Assembly (NCBI RefSeq): GCF_008831285.2
Contig: NC_045145.1
Coordinates: 21,840,040 to 21,904,039 of the forward strand
Reading direction: 5' to 3'
DNA from: Nymphaea colorata
Taxonomy: Eukaryota; Streptophyta; Magnoliopsida; Nymphaeales; Nymphaeaceae
Length of the DNA stretch: 64,000 nucleotides
A program made the position numbers and the translations under genes. Below the pieces are notes generated by a model, which had not been told where the DNA came from, ran no database searches, and was given only the letters and a program-made list of their open reading frames with translations. Each line of letters begins with the position of its first letter. Within the stretch, counting starts at the first letter, position 1. Positions 29,246-56,538 of this stretch are shown here, one piece after another.

Positions 29246-31320
29246 CTTTTGGGAACACAAATAATCGAGCTCCAAATGTCAGTCTACTGCTATGAAGAAT
29301 CTCTCTGTAAAATCATCAATCCTTTGTATTACTGTGTATTCGCCTGCTGATTCAATTTTATATAATTAAGGACGCTGCTTTCGTTGTGGACAGTGGCCCC
29401 ACGATTCTCCCAGCACTGCATAAACGTGCCGCTTCATAAGTACTACCTGTTGGTCAATTCCTTTGCTTGAGTTTCTGATTTTTGGTGCACTGTAGGTTGT
29501 TACATACACAAGATGGCCTTTGCTCGGCTACCAATGGAATCATCTACTGTCATCGGAAAATCAGGTTTTGGATAGTTCTTGTTGTCTGACGTGCATCTCA
29601 GATATTGATGCACTGGCATCACCTTGTTTGTAACTTGTGTTCACGTTATGTAACAATAGTTGGCATTCATACATACTGGGTGTTGTCACCCCGCTCCATC
29701 TTCCCCTTGTTTAATAAAAGGAAAATGCGCTTAGCCTCTAACATTGCCTTGCCATGCTTGTCAGGAGCATTACGTTTCACATGGATAGTGTAGGTGTTAT
29801 GTGGAGTTTTCTTTACCAATGCATGATCCCCTTGATGTCAGACATGTACACTATTCTTTGCTTGATGTTAAATAAAAAAATAACATTTTATCATATTTTG
29901 CTTGCTTACTGAGATCTTTTGGCTGGTTAGGGTCTTTATTCACGTTGGTGCTTCGGTTGAAGCTGGAACCTACTGTCAGCACGGCCCAACTTTGAGGTAC
30001 TGGTACCAGATCTGGATCTGGGTCCAACCAGGTCTGCTGTGGGGAGAACCATTCCCAGATTCAACAAGAAATACATGGACCAAACACATAAAACTATGTA
30101 TTTTTGCCATTGAAGAGCAGTTTCTAGTTCCCTAACATCCAAGAATCATGAACGACAAGCCAGTGAAATCTAGAGTGAGGGGTATTGCTCTTGATCAGGG
30201 GAGCAAATGGGTCAGACTTTACTGTATATTCGAATGAACCGTGCGAACTGTGAAATTGGGTTGGTTGTGTGTTAACCTATCTAATCTTATTCAATTTGAC
30301 TACCCAGTGAGAAAAAAAGCAAATGGTTTTCTGTGGTTTTATATGCAAACGCTACTCGCTTAGTTACATTCATGCTCAAGGTCAGACAACATTTTATGCA
30401 ACAAGCAGCTGATACCTTGTATATACCAGTTCCCTAGAAGAACTGACCATGGTACATTAAGAATATAGTCTTGGTGGTGCTTTACGTGAACGAACTAGAA
30501 TACCAGTTATCTGATTTGTAGTTATTAGTATATATTATGAAAACACTTGCTTCTTGCATTAAATTATTGATGGCATTGCAAATTGGTCAGGCCCAAGACA
30601 AAGTAAGGCCCATTAGAGATTGAGTCTGTTAGCAAATGTTTCTCATTTTACTTGTTGACAACCTTCAATTTGAAATTCTTATGTAAATGCATCGCTTCAG
30701 GCAAGCATGTAAGAAAGGAAAACTAGCTGCGGGCGATTGGCAAAGGGAAAAGGAAGGCAATGCGTTTCATATTTGGACCTGGACATAGTACCAATATCTT
30801 GAATCAGATCCGTCGACAACTTTACCAGTATCATACCCAATTCCTTAACAATGCCATGGGCGAAAAGGCCTTTTTCTTTGCAGGATCTTCATGAAAAATC
30901 GAACATAAATTGCTAATACCTGATTTGAAATTGCATGAGAGATAGAATAAGGTTTTGATAATGTAGAGTTGGATCCAGATCTGAAGTGGTCGTGCTGTTA
31001 TTATTGTTCGATGCAAAAATTTCATTTGAATTAAATGTTAACATGAAGAGTGGGGGCTTCGGATCTCAGCCGGACGGTAGAATGAAACACTTATCAACAA
31101 CAGAAATTAAATGTTAACCTGGGTCTATAAAATTTATACCAAACCTAAAACGTTGAAGCGAGTCCAAATGAAATCCGTTCAAGCAGATCCGGATAATCTT
31201 ATCCGTAATTTGGATGTAATATTTAAGCATATCCGATCCGTTTTCAGCACAATGCCACAGCCAAACATTAATACACTATGGTTTATCCACGAACACTCAA
31301 CCGCATAACGAGAGAATTTG
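29246..31320. other. 3' UTR of STL2P-like gene and spacer before AlaRS
   Basis: Two kb without a recognised gene. The first few hundred bases are probably STL2P 3' UTR. Short open frames around 29900-30140 match nothing I know. Around 31165-31250 words such as ATCCGGATAATC and ATCCGATCC recur, in the style of the dispersed AATCCGAATCC repeats. Confidence 0.45.
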
Positions 31321-31372
31321 AATGAACAGCATCAAGGGAACGTTGCTCTCCTCTCTCCTCCCCTCTCCCGCC

Positions 31373-44596
<13,224 letters not shown>

Positions 44597-46030
44597 GTTG
44601 CAGGAGCATATGTAATATCTATCTTGAATATTTGAGTGGTTCACATGTTCACATGGGTCATGGGTGTAGAAAGTTAGCATCAAACTATGGTTTTGCAATG
44701 TCACCCGAATGTATACGTGCATAAATGATGTCGCTACATTTATTGATTTATATGAATTTGTCAGAGAAAGACTACTATCAGATTAGTTATTTTTTCTGTT
44801 TCCTCGTCCATGTGAAAATATTGCAGGTTTATATTTGTTTCTTCTCATTCATTACATGATTCTTCTTCCAGAATAAATAAAGAAGACAGATATCAACATT
44901 AGTCACTTATGCTCATCTAGTATGAGGGCTTCCAATTTCAGTTGAAACGTGAAAGTTATATGTAACTGGTAATGGCAAGCTTTACGTGTTCCATCCTCTT
45001 ATTGATGAGTTTGTGGTTGTACCCTTGGAAATCCCTGGATGAGCAATGTGTTCCAGAAACGTAAGTTGATTTTGAGGGTGTGTTCCGATGCACCACTTAA
45101 ATGCCCCGCTGGTATTCTCAGGGTGAAGTTCTGAAACACACCCACAAATAGGGTGAAAATTCATCTAGCTAAAATTTTATTTTCTACCCTTGAAAGTGGT
45201 TGAAAATTGTTGGACCCAAAGAGATCTAACTTTTTCACCCTCATTCCTTTCCTGCTGAATTTTCACCTTTTATGAAACTAGAAAAAAAAAAAAACCCTGC
45301 TGTGTAATTCATAAATGGAAAAAAGAAGGAGGAAGAGGAAGAGGAAGGGAAAGATAGGCGACTGAAGCAGGGCATCATCCACAAAAAAGGGAACGGACTT
45401 GTCTTCCCTGTTGTCATTTTTTCAGGTTTCTCTTTCCAACATGGAGGAGGTAGAGGTACAGATAAAGAAGAGGAAGAAGGAGAAGAGGGAGTCCAGATGA
45501 GGCGGAGTCTCCAGCCAGAGCTGAAGGATGTCCTCGGAGAGGTGGAGATTGGCTCGGCCTGAAACAGATGAAAATGATGCTAGGTAAACCTCTTATCACT
45601 GGTTTCCCCTCTGCCGCAAGAAACCCGGAGCCTTTCCGTGCTTCATCCTGGAGAAAGACCTCCCTCTTCAGAGGTTTAGTTGTGATTCTCGTATTTTTCC
45701 TTTTTGGTTTTTTCGCTAAAGATTTTTATGTTCATTTTTAGAGCATTTTTTGCTGCAGAATTTGATTATTTCTGTGTTTTTTGTTTGTGTTAATCGCCCT
45801 GTTGCAAGATTGAAATTGTGCTGAAGTTCGTCAAATTCAGTGTAAATGAGGGAAATTTGGATGTAGGGTCTTATTAGAGTGCATGGGAAGACAATTTATT
45901 GGTACACCATGGATCGCTGTGTTTCTCTGTGATTGGGTGCAGTTTGATCATGCTGCCTTCAAAAGAGAAAAAATCGATCACCAGACTGCCTGATTCACAC
46001 GGCATGGTTTCTGAACTGAGGACAGCTGAA
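44597..46030. other. AlaRS 3' UTR and spacer
   Basis: No gene recognised. At 45075-45145 GGGTGTGTTCCGATGCACC and AACACACCC face each other, resembling the ends of the transposon family at 52905-54105. Around 45420-45560 a purine-rich stretch is open for a few dozen codons but has no family match. Confidence 0.4.
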
Positions 46031-47040
46031 AGTGATGGCAGATTTAGTTGACAATCTTTGCCTTCTCGATGCTGGATTTGTTACTACATTTTCTTGAGAT
46101 CTGAGACTTACAAAATCAGAGTTTTTGCCTAAAGTGGTGAGGTCTGCGACTAGAATTTTCAAGGAAACAACAGCTTGGGAGCCATTGCATGAAGAAGGAA
46201 AAGGTTTAACCACGTGAATTGTTGATTTTGGTATCAGAGTCTTGGTTATCGATATTGTGCTTACATGGCAGAGGATTTCTGATTCTGTTTCTGCTATTGA
46301 GCCTATCCATTAAAGGTGCTCATGGTCACTGCAGGGTGATGAGGATTGTGATGCTTTTGTCAAGGTTGCATCGATGTCCTGGAAGCGCTTGCAATTATTT
46401 GGTTGTTTATCCGAACCTTAAGAATGAAGTCGCATTTCCTGGAGAAAATTCTTGAGCTTTCCTGTTGCTGCTTCTCTTCTAATGAAGTCAAGGTAATGAT
46501 TCCCAGAAAGATAAAATAGCTGCTCAATGGGCTGATCAGATGTTGAGGATAGCTGAAAATGTTTTCAAATGGGTTGTTTCTTTCTGCTCACGTTGATGGC
46601 TTGTTGAATCTTCATTCTCAAGCACCTTCAACAGAGGCTAAGAAAGACGAGTTCAGCCTGAAGAAGGGAAATCCAACAAAGTAAGAAACCATATACCATG
46701 ACGAAAGGCTACCATAAAGAAACCATATACCATGACGAAAGGCTACCATACGCACTTGTTCCATGAAGAGAAAATCTCCCGGTACTTTCTATTGGAAAAT
46801 GTTCTGAGCCACTTAATTCTCAAGAGCGAGAATCTTGATTTTGTATTTGCAGATCCTTGCGATGTTTTTGAGTCCATCAATAATTTACTTGAGACCTTGA
46901 AGGATGAAATTTATTTGGCAGCTGAGGACAAAACTGAGATCCACTTCAGCTTTTTAAAGGAGACTAGCGATGATGTCTTTATACTTGCTTTCAGGCTGCC
47001 ATCATTGTGGCTATTCACCTTCAACAGTTTCAATTGAGAT
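46030..47040 (+). pseudogene. Decayed coding-like stretch, family unknown
   Basis: Successive segments read like protein but change frame and carry stops. Pieces include LVDNLCLLDAGFVTTF (about 46045), SEFLPKVVRSATRIFKETTA (about 46118), DEDCDAFVKVASMSWKRL (about 46338), DKIAAQWADQMLRIAENVF (about 46515) and SENLDFVFADPCDVFESINN (about 46825), the last followed by ETLKDEIYLAAEDKTEIHF. Composition is more coding-like than the flanks. I do not recognise the protein. It could be a processed or partial copy of a host gene, or exons of a live gene that I failed to assemble. A tandem duplication of 34 bp (46683-46750) sits inside it. Confidence 0.4.
46683..46750. repeat. Perfect 34-bp tandem duplication
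   Basis: Units 46683-46716 and 46717-46750 are identical (start AAGAAACCATATACC, end GGCTACCATA). Confidence 0.9.
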
Positions 47041-49043
47041 GGTGCTGAGCATGTTGTTATCCATAATCAATAGAAGGGACAATTTGAACAGCTCCCACAG
47101 GATGGTTCCATAAGCCAGGTTAAGTCTTTGTTGCACATAATTTTTTCTTGGATATAGGGTATAGAAGTTTCGACAATGAAATGTTAGAGTTGTGGTTTCT
47201 CTTGGTACCATACTTGACAATTGACATTTAGTTTATTGCCAGTGGCGTTCCGTCAGTTATGGTTTTAGGGCTACTGCAGCTAGGTCAATCATTTAGTTAA
47301 TGTATACAGTGAGCCTCATCAGGTAATTAGAATATGGTGTCGAGCCATTTGGGTTTTCCCACAAAAATATTTATGCATTTAGTTGCTACTTGTAGTTGTT
47401 TGGTGTTTTGATGTGATGAACCGAACATAGATAGCAGTGCAACTGTACCCATGCAACGACTGTGTTTTTCTTGTTCTCTGTTCCCGTAAACTGCAAGATG
47501 TTTTCCTCGTCAGTCAAAAATAAGAAACTGAGCAGAGAGAAGTGCCAACTTACTCAAGTCGATAAGGTTGAAGTCCAAGTGTCTATTATACTCTATTGAT
47601 TAGGGAGATCTCAGATGATCTGCCAGACAACAATCCACTGGGGTCTTTTGGATACTAGATGCTAGAGCACGCTTACTACTATTCTGAGGAATGGTGAGAC
47701 ACCATAGAAGTATGCTTTAATCGAGGGAAACAGTTTTGCTGAAATCTCTTCAATCATATGGAGAAAAATTTGAGCTCAACCATAAATGCAAAAGCGGTGA
47801 TCTTTTTTCAGATTGAAAAATAAAAATGAATCTACTCATGGTGAATTTTTTCCCCTCCAGCTTGTCTTACCCCGTACACTTTACCTTTTTTATCCAAACG
47901 TTAATGAGTGGCCTTTTTTGAGATACTTAGTAAGGGATCGCTGAAAGTAGATCCGCTGAAGGTTCAGACCAGGCGTCCAAGCGAAGGCAAAAGCTAAGAA
48001 GTTTTTTAGACTCGTAATCGATGCTCAAACATCCACAACGAAGCGTCTTCGTAAACTTCATCATTGACTTGACGAAGGTTCCTTGTCTGAATCCATGTCA
48101 ATGCATTTGATCAATTGAATGTTGCTAAGTGAAATTGTCACACAGCAAGAGTTACCAAATGAGGGCTGCTGGATCAGGCAGTTCATCTGTATTATCCTGG
48201 TCAGAGTATATCAACGACATCGGTTTCTGAAATTACTGTAGGATGAATTCGAGGAAACAACAATACTATTGACATGGTTCCAGCAGATGGAATCATGTAG
48301 GTTTTGTATCCATGTCCAACAAGAGACGTAGGTGAAGGACTGATGTCTCCACGATTGAGTGGTATGACCCTCCTGTTGAGAGTTTGTTACATAGCTTCTA
48401 AGAGAGGCGGATGTATAGTCTTAAGACTGTAGAACCCATAGTTTCCTTTTCTTTTTTTCTTTTTTTTGTTTCTTCCCCTTACCTGTATCACTATTTTTTG
48501 TCTAAATTCGTTTTAACCAGGGCCATCCCCTGCCTCAATGTTCACAAGGAATCTATGCATGTGCAAGCGTGCACGAGAGGATGCGGTTAGTAAACTGCTG
48601 ATCCAACAGTAAGGCATATGGATAATTTCGTTGTATTTGATCGGGATTTGTTATATGAAGTTAAAATTTGAGCCAATGCACATAAGCTTGAGCAAAGTCT
48701 TCACAAATATTCTAAGAAACGCTTGTTCAAAAATCATCATGGCTTCCACTGTTAGGTGCTCAGTAGAGGCATCGACAAGCCAGATATTTGACAACCATAT
48801 CCCTGCTTAATGGAAAACAAGAAAATCCCAAACATTTTGGTTATTGAAACTTGAAAGTTAACTGAAACGGTACAGTTAGATAAGAACTGTTGCAAAGAAA
48901 ATAATCATGCCTGTAGCAAACCAATGTAATGCTGTCAATAAAAAAGCATTATCATGGTCCATGGGCGTGCTGTCAATGGGAAATGTAACAATACAGAACA
49001 GAACAGCTGTTCAGTAGAAGATGTACATTGAGGTACAAACATA
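47041..49043. other. Spacer between the coding-like stretch and the DEL gene
   Basis: Two kb with no convincing gene, RNA or repeat. The part next to 49043 is probably the 3' UTR of the - strand DEL gene. Confidence 0.4.
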
Positions 49044-52000
49044 TTAATGTTGGGAGGAACGGGAATGAGATTGATGACATCCTCCAGCGGTTACTTGTGC
49101 ATACCATGATCGCCAAGCTTCCATATAGTGAGCGAAGAGCTCACTCAATGCTGACAAACAGAAAGAAATAACCATTCAATTTGACAGTTTTAATAAGAAA
49201 AAAAATGCAAATACAAACAGACACCCGGTCCCAAGCTAGCAAAAGAACTTTTAGATATGAGTTAAGATCTTAGATTAGGTCTCCTCCCGTGACCTCCTCT
49301 CTGGCTTCACGTGAGAATCACTACCATGTGTATCAACAGACATTCACCAAACTAGGAAGACTTCTCATCGTAGCTTATCAAGTTGTGGTACAGGCTGCAT
49401 AAATCTGGTTTCTGAAACTTGGAGACTCAAGACCAACTCTAAGAGTCTAACCGGAAGCATATGATGTATACCAGTGCAGGTTGTTGGAAGATTCATTGAT
49501 ATTCAAACCAAGAATCCTGCAGCGAAAAGTAAATGATGTGACAGCCTCAAAGGAGTGAGCTGCCCAGGCCATGAGTAAACTTGGAGAAGCTCGAGTAGCT
49601 CTTCAAGTCACCAAGTCAGCATCTCAAGCTTAGAAAACACAGATCAAAAGAACTGAGCAGTTAGACTAATACTGGGTTTGGAATCAAAGATCTTCAAGTG
49701 AGACAAACAACTTTTTGTCAACGTTAGTGACACTCAAACCCGAAAGATTGCTCAAATTATGCCAGAACCTGCATATTAGATGTCGTCGCACGTTAACAGT
49801 GAACCAAAATTCCAGGTAAGTGAAAATATTGCAACGCCTTACCTTGATTCTTGTATTTTGGATAAAATGAAGTAGCCAAGGCATCCCAATCTTCAACTCG
49901 CTTTGAACTGCTCCTTGTATTTGCCTGAGGTAGACAAACGGGGCTAAAAGGACCAAAAACAAAACCTTTGGAAGAGTTGTTCTCCTGCTGCTCGTGCTGT
50001 TTTTGGCATTGCTGCTGCTGTTGCTGAGACAACTGCGTCATACCTTGATGATCATCACCGTCTCCCAAATTCATCTCTTTTTCTTTCCTTGTCTTAAGCA
50101 TTTGGAGTACTGGTAACGGTTTGCTCCTTTTACCTTCATTCATTATATTGGTACAAATTTCTGTCCCGAACACCCTTTTCTTGCTCTCATCCTCAGAGGT
50201 ATCAGGCGAAATCATGGAACCTAAGTTCTTAGACTTGCCATCGACACCCAACCATACAAATGCAGGCTTTCTGGTGATCGAATGATGTGTCTGAACACAG
50301 TAGCCATTGGAAAGTTTTCAGAAAGGTAAGATACTCATCATAGTGATATTTAAGCAAATTTCTGCATCAATCCGTATACGTAAAAGGAAAACCAAACTAA
50401 TTTCACCTTCTCAATGAGATTCATAGATGACAGTACATTTGCAATGTCATATAGTCTTCTAACTTTTGCTGCATCACGTAAACATAGAAAGAAATTAACA
50501 AAAAGACAACGAAATTGAGCTTTTATAGCTTTGAAGAAGACACGTAGAATGGTAAGCAAGGATCAAGTGGACTTCAGAATTACTGCTCCTCAGTTGCAAA
50601 GGATCGTTTGCTTCCCCAAGCAACAAGGTTGCTGCTTCTTCAAGTGAGACAACTTCTGCCTGAAATGAATACGACAATAACTTAGTATAGGTAATCGAAA
50701 TTTCATAGTGAAATTAACTGAAACAAATAAATAGGATCGTGCACCTTTGAACTGAGAAAAAGTTTAATAAAATTCTGGGTGAGGAGGCCCAATGACTTTT
50801 CCCTTCTACACTCTGTCACAACAGAGAATCTCTTAACAACAAATAGAATAAAATCTTTGTGTACTCCAACATATGCTCCTCAGTATTCAATTGTTTATAG
50901 ACAGTGTGATCTCCCAAAGAGGCTCAAAATTTTAGCGTGAGGTGGCGCATAATATGGCAACCCAACGATACCTTATAGAACCATATGAAGAAACAGAAAG
51001 CTTCATGGAAGTCAAAATGATAAAAAGGACCAATGTGAACCGTGGCAAGTAGGATCAATGTCACCTCCTAATTCAAACTTGAGGGCTCATAAAAGCATGT
51101 AAAATAAGTGCGTGATGCCCATTACTGTTGGCCGTCTCTCTATTATCAAGACCAGCAAACTGCACACCCATGATTCATCACCACATCGATGCATCCCACA
51201 CAATATTCTTTCCATAAATGATCCACTTTCCAAAGCATACCTGACTTCGGCTTTCCTGTACTTGTATTTGACGCAGCTGGCTTCAGAAGAACAGAACCAG
51301 GACTACATTGTGGGGGTTCTTGGCTATTGGGGGTGGATGAGTTCTCATCGTCCTCGTCGTCAGAATCCTTAATCCAACAATGTCCAACAAATTAGCAAGA
51401 AGTACGACGTGACTGTAATGCGACAATGGCGGACCAGCGATTGCTGAATCCCATAAAGATAAACTAAGTGACTTACTCTGACTTCATAAGAGACAATTGG
51501 CAGTGCTTTGTTAGATGCTTCTCTTGTTGCATCTTCCTATACATAACAAAACACAACAAGAATCAAACCCGAACACTAAAAACATGGAAATCAAGGAACC
51601 AAACATTGCTTAGCATGTTTCCGTCGGATCAAATGTCAGCAATGAATCACTAGCTGGACAATTTATCAAAACACGCGAACATTATAATTCCTAAGAAAAA
51701 AAAGGACAGGAGACGGTATTGTACTCTGAGTTTCGCCAAGGTCTGCGGGATCGCGTCGAACCCCTTCCAAGAATACTGATTCTTCGCCTTCCTCGCAAGA
51801 ACCTGAACCAAAAATTCCGCAGAAACGTTGCCGAAAGTTCGACAGCCAAATCGAGAAAACAGAAAGAAGAGAAGAACATAAGCGAAAAATGGGGACTTAC
51901 GCCTACACTCTCGAGCACGTTGACGATATCGTAGATCCGCCGCCTCTCCACGCCTACCCACATGAACCCAACACCTAGTTAGCTACGACAACGGCGACAA

Positions 52001-52277
52001 AGCAGAGGATCAACGAAAGAAAGATCTACCAAGACGGCTAGCGGCCTCATCCAGACCAACGGACTCAACACCTTCCCGATTGTACAGGGCAAGAAAGCTG
52101 CGTCAAACCCAGATAGATCTCAGCCATCGACGCCAGTGCACCAAAAAAAAAAAAGGTGTTCCAGAAAAAGAGAGAGTATGGGTACTTCTGGGAGAGGAGT
52201 CCAAGAGATTTGTCCTTTCGGTTGTAGGTATAATGGCGATAGTGCAGATCCTTCAACATCGAAGACGAAGTTTCCAT
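49044..52277 (-). CDS. DEL1: Atypical E2F (DEL/E2Fe type), 412 aa
   Basis: Nuclear repressor that binds E2F sites as a monomer through two winged-helix domains and restrains endoreduplication. Exons from the 5' end: 52277-52186, 52097-52030, 51953-51901, 51802-51725, 51536-51477, 51367-51241, 50812-50745, 50659-50584, 50468-50407, 50290-49843, 49150-49044. DNA-binding domain 1 spans about 21-97 (KDKSLGLLSQNFLALYNREG, VERRRIYDIVNVLESVG). An acidic linker (DSDDEDDENSS, from 118) leads to domain 2 at about 160-236 (RREKSLGLLTQNFIKLFLSS, KVRRLYDIANVLSSMNLIEK). There is no dimerisation or Rb-binding box, as known for DELs. A six-Gln run lies at 317-322. The last exon gives LSELFAHYMEAWRSWYAQV, a conserved DEL tail, after a 692-bp intron. 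The length fits DEL1 (about 400). Which DEL paralogue it is remains open. Confidence 0.9.
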
Positions 52278-52900
52278 CACCACCTTCTTGTCAATGGACC
52301 CAAGGCCATGAGAGGCAAATCGAGAGAGAGAAAGAAGCGATCGTAATTGCTGAGGAGAAAATTTGAAAAGAGAGAGAAAGAGAGGCAAGTGAACCGTGAA
52401 CGTAATTTCTGAGGAGAAGATTTGAAAAAAGAGAGAGAGATCACATGGTGGTGGTGGGTGAGAAAGGAGGGAAAGGCGCGAAGGGACCGTTGAAGCTCTC
52501 CCTCTCCCAGTCTCCCTCTCAAAAAGAAAGAGAACAAAACATCAAAGAGAAGAACAAAGAAATCGTGGCGCGTTTCGCCAAGTTCGAAAAAAGAGCCAAA
52601 GGCGGGTCCCACACGAAGAGTCTCCACGTGGTGCGCGACCTCCTCATTCGAAATCACGGACGACGAAATCTGCGCCCTTGATCCAAGGCGCGGTCCCAGA
52701 TCTCTCTTCCGCCCCCACGTGGCGCTTGACTCGCGGCATTTTTGAATTTCGTTTCCCTTTCTTCCTATCATCTGTACTCTGTAGGGGGCGAGGGTATTCT
52801 GGTCAGACCAAATCTGATCAGTGAGCGGGATTTTAAAGGGATGATATCATCAAACACGGGAAAAAGAAAACCTAGTTCAATTGTCTTGGTTTTATTGTAA
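52278..52900 (-). promoter_or_regulatory. Upstream region of DEL gene
   Basis: On the - strand, upstream of the DEL ATG, lie CT-rich leader sequence (several TTTCTCTCTC runs) and two CGCG-containing words (GGCGCG near 52474; GGCGCGTTTCGCC near 52565). The latter resemble E2F-type sites without matching the strict consensus. Open frames here are low-complexity shadows. Confidence 0.3.
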
Positions 52901-52904
52901 GTGT

Positions 52905-54105
52905 TCCATGCTGCGTTTGATTGCAAGGGAAAAACACATCAAACGCGGAGAAATTTACCTCGAAAAAGTGGTACGATAACGGTAAACTTCATCTGCAAAA
53001 AAGTCGAACGTCTCAACATCCGACTTTTTACAAGGGTAAATTTCATCTGCTCTTTTCCCTCTGTTGCCTCCTCCTCTCTCTCGTTTTTCTCCTCTCTCGC
53101 TGCCTCTTTCCCCTCCGTCGCTTCTTCCCTTCTCTCGTTCCTCTCCTCTCTCAGAGCCTCTCCTCTCTCGCTGCCTCTTTTCCATCCGTCGCCTCTTCCC
53201 CTCTCTCGTTCATCTCCTCTCTCACGATTCCCCTTTTTCACTTCCCTTGCTCTCCTCGCCTCTTCTCCTCTCTCATGATTCCTCTTTTTTCACTTCCATT
53301 GCTTTTGTTGCCTCTTTCCCATTTGTCGCCTCATCCCCTCTCTGGTTCCTCTCCTCTCTCCGAGTCTTTCCTCTCTTGCTGCTTGTCTCAGAGCCTCTTC
53401 CTCTCTCTCGTTCCTCTCATCTCTCACGATTCCCCTTTTTTCACTTCCATTGATGCTCTTTTTCGTGGGTTTGTGAGCAACCCAAACTAAAATACATTGT
53501 GAATTGCTGTTTTTTTTCAATTTGATTCATAGGACTTGTTGATATCATGAATGCCTTTACTTTTTGCAAGATCAACTTCATTTTGCTCCTATAATTTCAG
53601 TTGTTTCATGCTTTGTTAATACTTTAACTAGATGCTGTATGAAAACTCGTATGAAAATGTCTTCTTTGCTTTTGTAAGTTCATGTGTTATTTTTCTCTTT
53701 TGTAATTATATTTTTTCTTAATTTGCGTGCGTGTGTGGTGTTTCTTTGTTGTGCAAGGCCTTTCAAGTTTCAATTTCTACTCACGTGAAATTGGAAGAGA
53801 ACCAATAAAACAATAATTTTTAATGGTAGGAAAAAAGTCTCTCCTGCAAAAAACTACCATGTGCATCAAACACATAATTTTACCTTGTAAAAGACTTCCA
53901 TGCAATCAAACAAAGCCTTAAATCGGAAGAGGGTTCAATTTCATCTTGTATTTTTTTCAAAAAAAAAATTAAACTTCCATGCAATCAAACAAGACATTAA
54001 ATCGAAAGAGAGTTAAATTTCATCTTGTATTTTTTTCCAAAAAAATTTACCATGGTAAATTTACCACGTTAAATTATTCATTTCAATCAAACACACCCTT
54101 AAAGA
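52905..54105. mobile_element. Candidate non-autonomous DNA transposon with minisatellite core
   Basis: About 1.2 kb bounded by TGCGTTTGATTGCAAGGG on the left and CAATCAAACACACCCTTAA on the right, an imperfect inverted pair. The right half shares ordered exact words with 23060-23225, and within itself a 60-80 bp segment (CTTCCATGCAATCAAACA ... TTTCATCTTGTATTTTTTTC) is duplicated. TTA/TAA flanks would suit PIF/Harbinger, but the exact ends are uncertain. It has no coding capacity. Confidence 0.45.
53040..53470. repeat. Pyrimidine-rich minisatellite (CCTCTCTCG / TTCCTCTCCTCTC units)
   Basis: Imperfect units of about 20-45 bp built from CCTCTCTCGTTCCTCTCCTC, GCTGCCTCTTTCCC and TCTCACGATTCCCC repeat across 430 bp on a strongly pyrimidine-biased + strand. 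Long open frames in all three + frames come from this bias and are not genes. Confidence 0.75.
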
Positions 54106-54714
54106 TTAGAATGTAACTAAGGGACGTCTTGTCCTTAATTTTTGTATTTAGGGGACTTTTTGTCCTCAAATTTTAATATATATTCCCATTTTATCAATTA
54201 TTATGGGCTATTTTAAAAATAGAGCAAGCAAATTCATGAAACACTAGAACTTGGTGCTTATATATTTGTTTCAATCTTTTAAACAAATTTAAAAATAATA
54301 CTCACACAAACACTGTTACGTTTGTCAACAACCCCTAAATGCCATCTTGATGAGATGGCCATATTCATCTGTTGTGGAATGGACCGCCAAATCCAAATAA
54401 TCTCAAATGAGAGAGAGAGATAGAGAGAAGCCAATATTTTCAATTTATTCAAATCGGCTAAAAGCAAATTCACCAAACACAGCAGTTGTGTTTGGGTCCT
54501 GGCGGATTCCACGAAGCATTTATTAACAAATTAACGAAGAAAGAAGCCAACAATTGAGAGTAAAAAAGAACCACCATGGACGTGATTGCTGAAATGAGTC
54601 GAACCGCGTTATATCGTTCTCTCCTAAACACAATGAAAAAGAAGATCAAACTTTAAGGGCATGCAAGGAGGATGATTTCAGCCACAGATCGTAGAGGCGC
54701 CCCAACGTTTGTGC

Positions 54715-56444
<1,730 letters not shown>

Positions 56445-56529
56445 GGCCACTAAAATGGCGATTAGTACTTCCTATCAGCTATAGCTGAAGATATCGAGGC
56501 TTGTTATGAACTGAAGGAAGGAGTGCAGC

Positions 56530-56538
56530 TTATTTATA
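56530..56538 (-). promoter_or_regulatory. TATA box of the peroxidase gene
   Basis: On the - strand TTATAAATAA lies about 87 bases upstream of the peroxidase ATG, a usual distance in plants. Confidence 0.5.

Noticed and set aside
49684-49962. Alternative DEL C-terminus or separate gene
   Set aside because: The exon 11 found at 49150-49044 restores the conserved DEL tail in the right phase, so this frame is intron.
52277-52771. 164-codon - strand frame upstream of the DEL start
   Set aside because: It runs through CT-rich leader in a different frame from the DEL protein and shows no domain.
52901-53490. Long + strand open frames of 100-190 codons
   Set aside because: All three frames are open because the minisatellite lacks stops; products are Ser/Leu/Pro-rich repeats without a domain.
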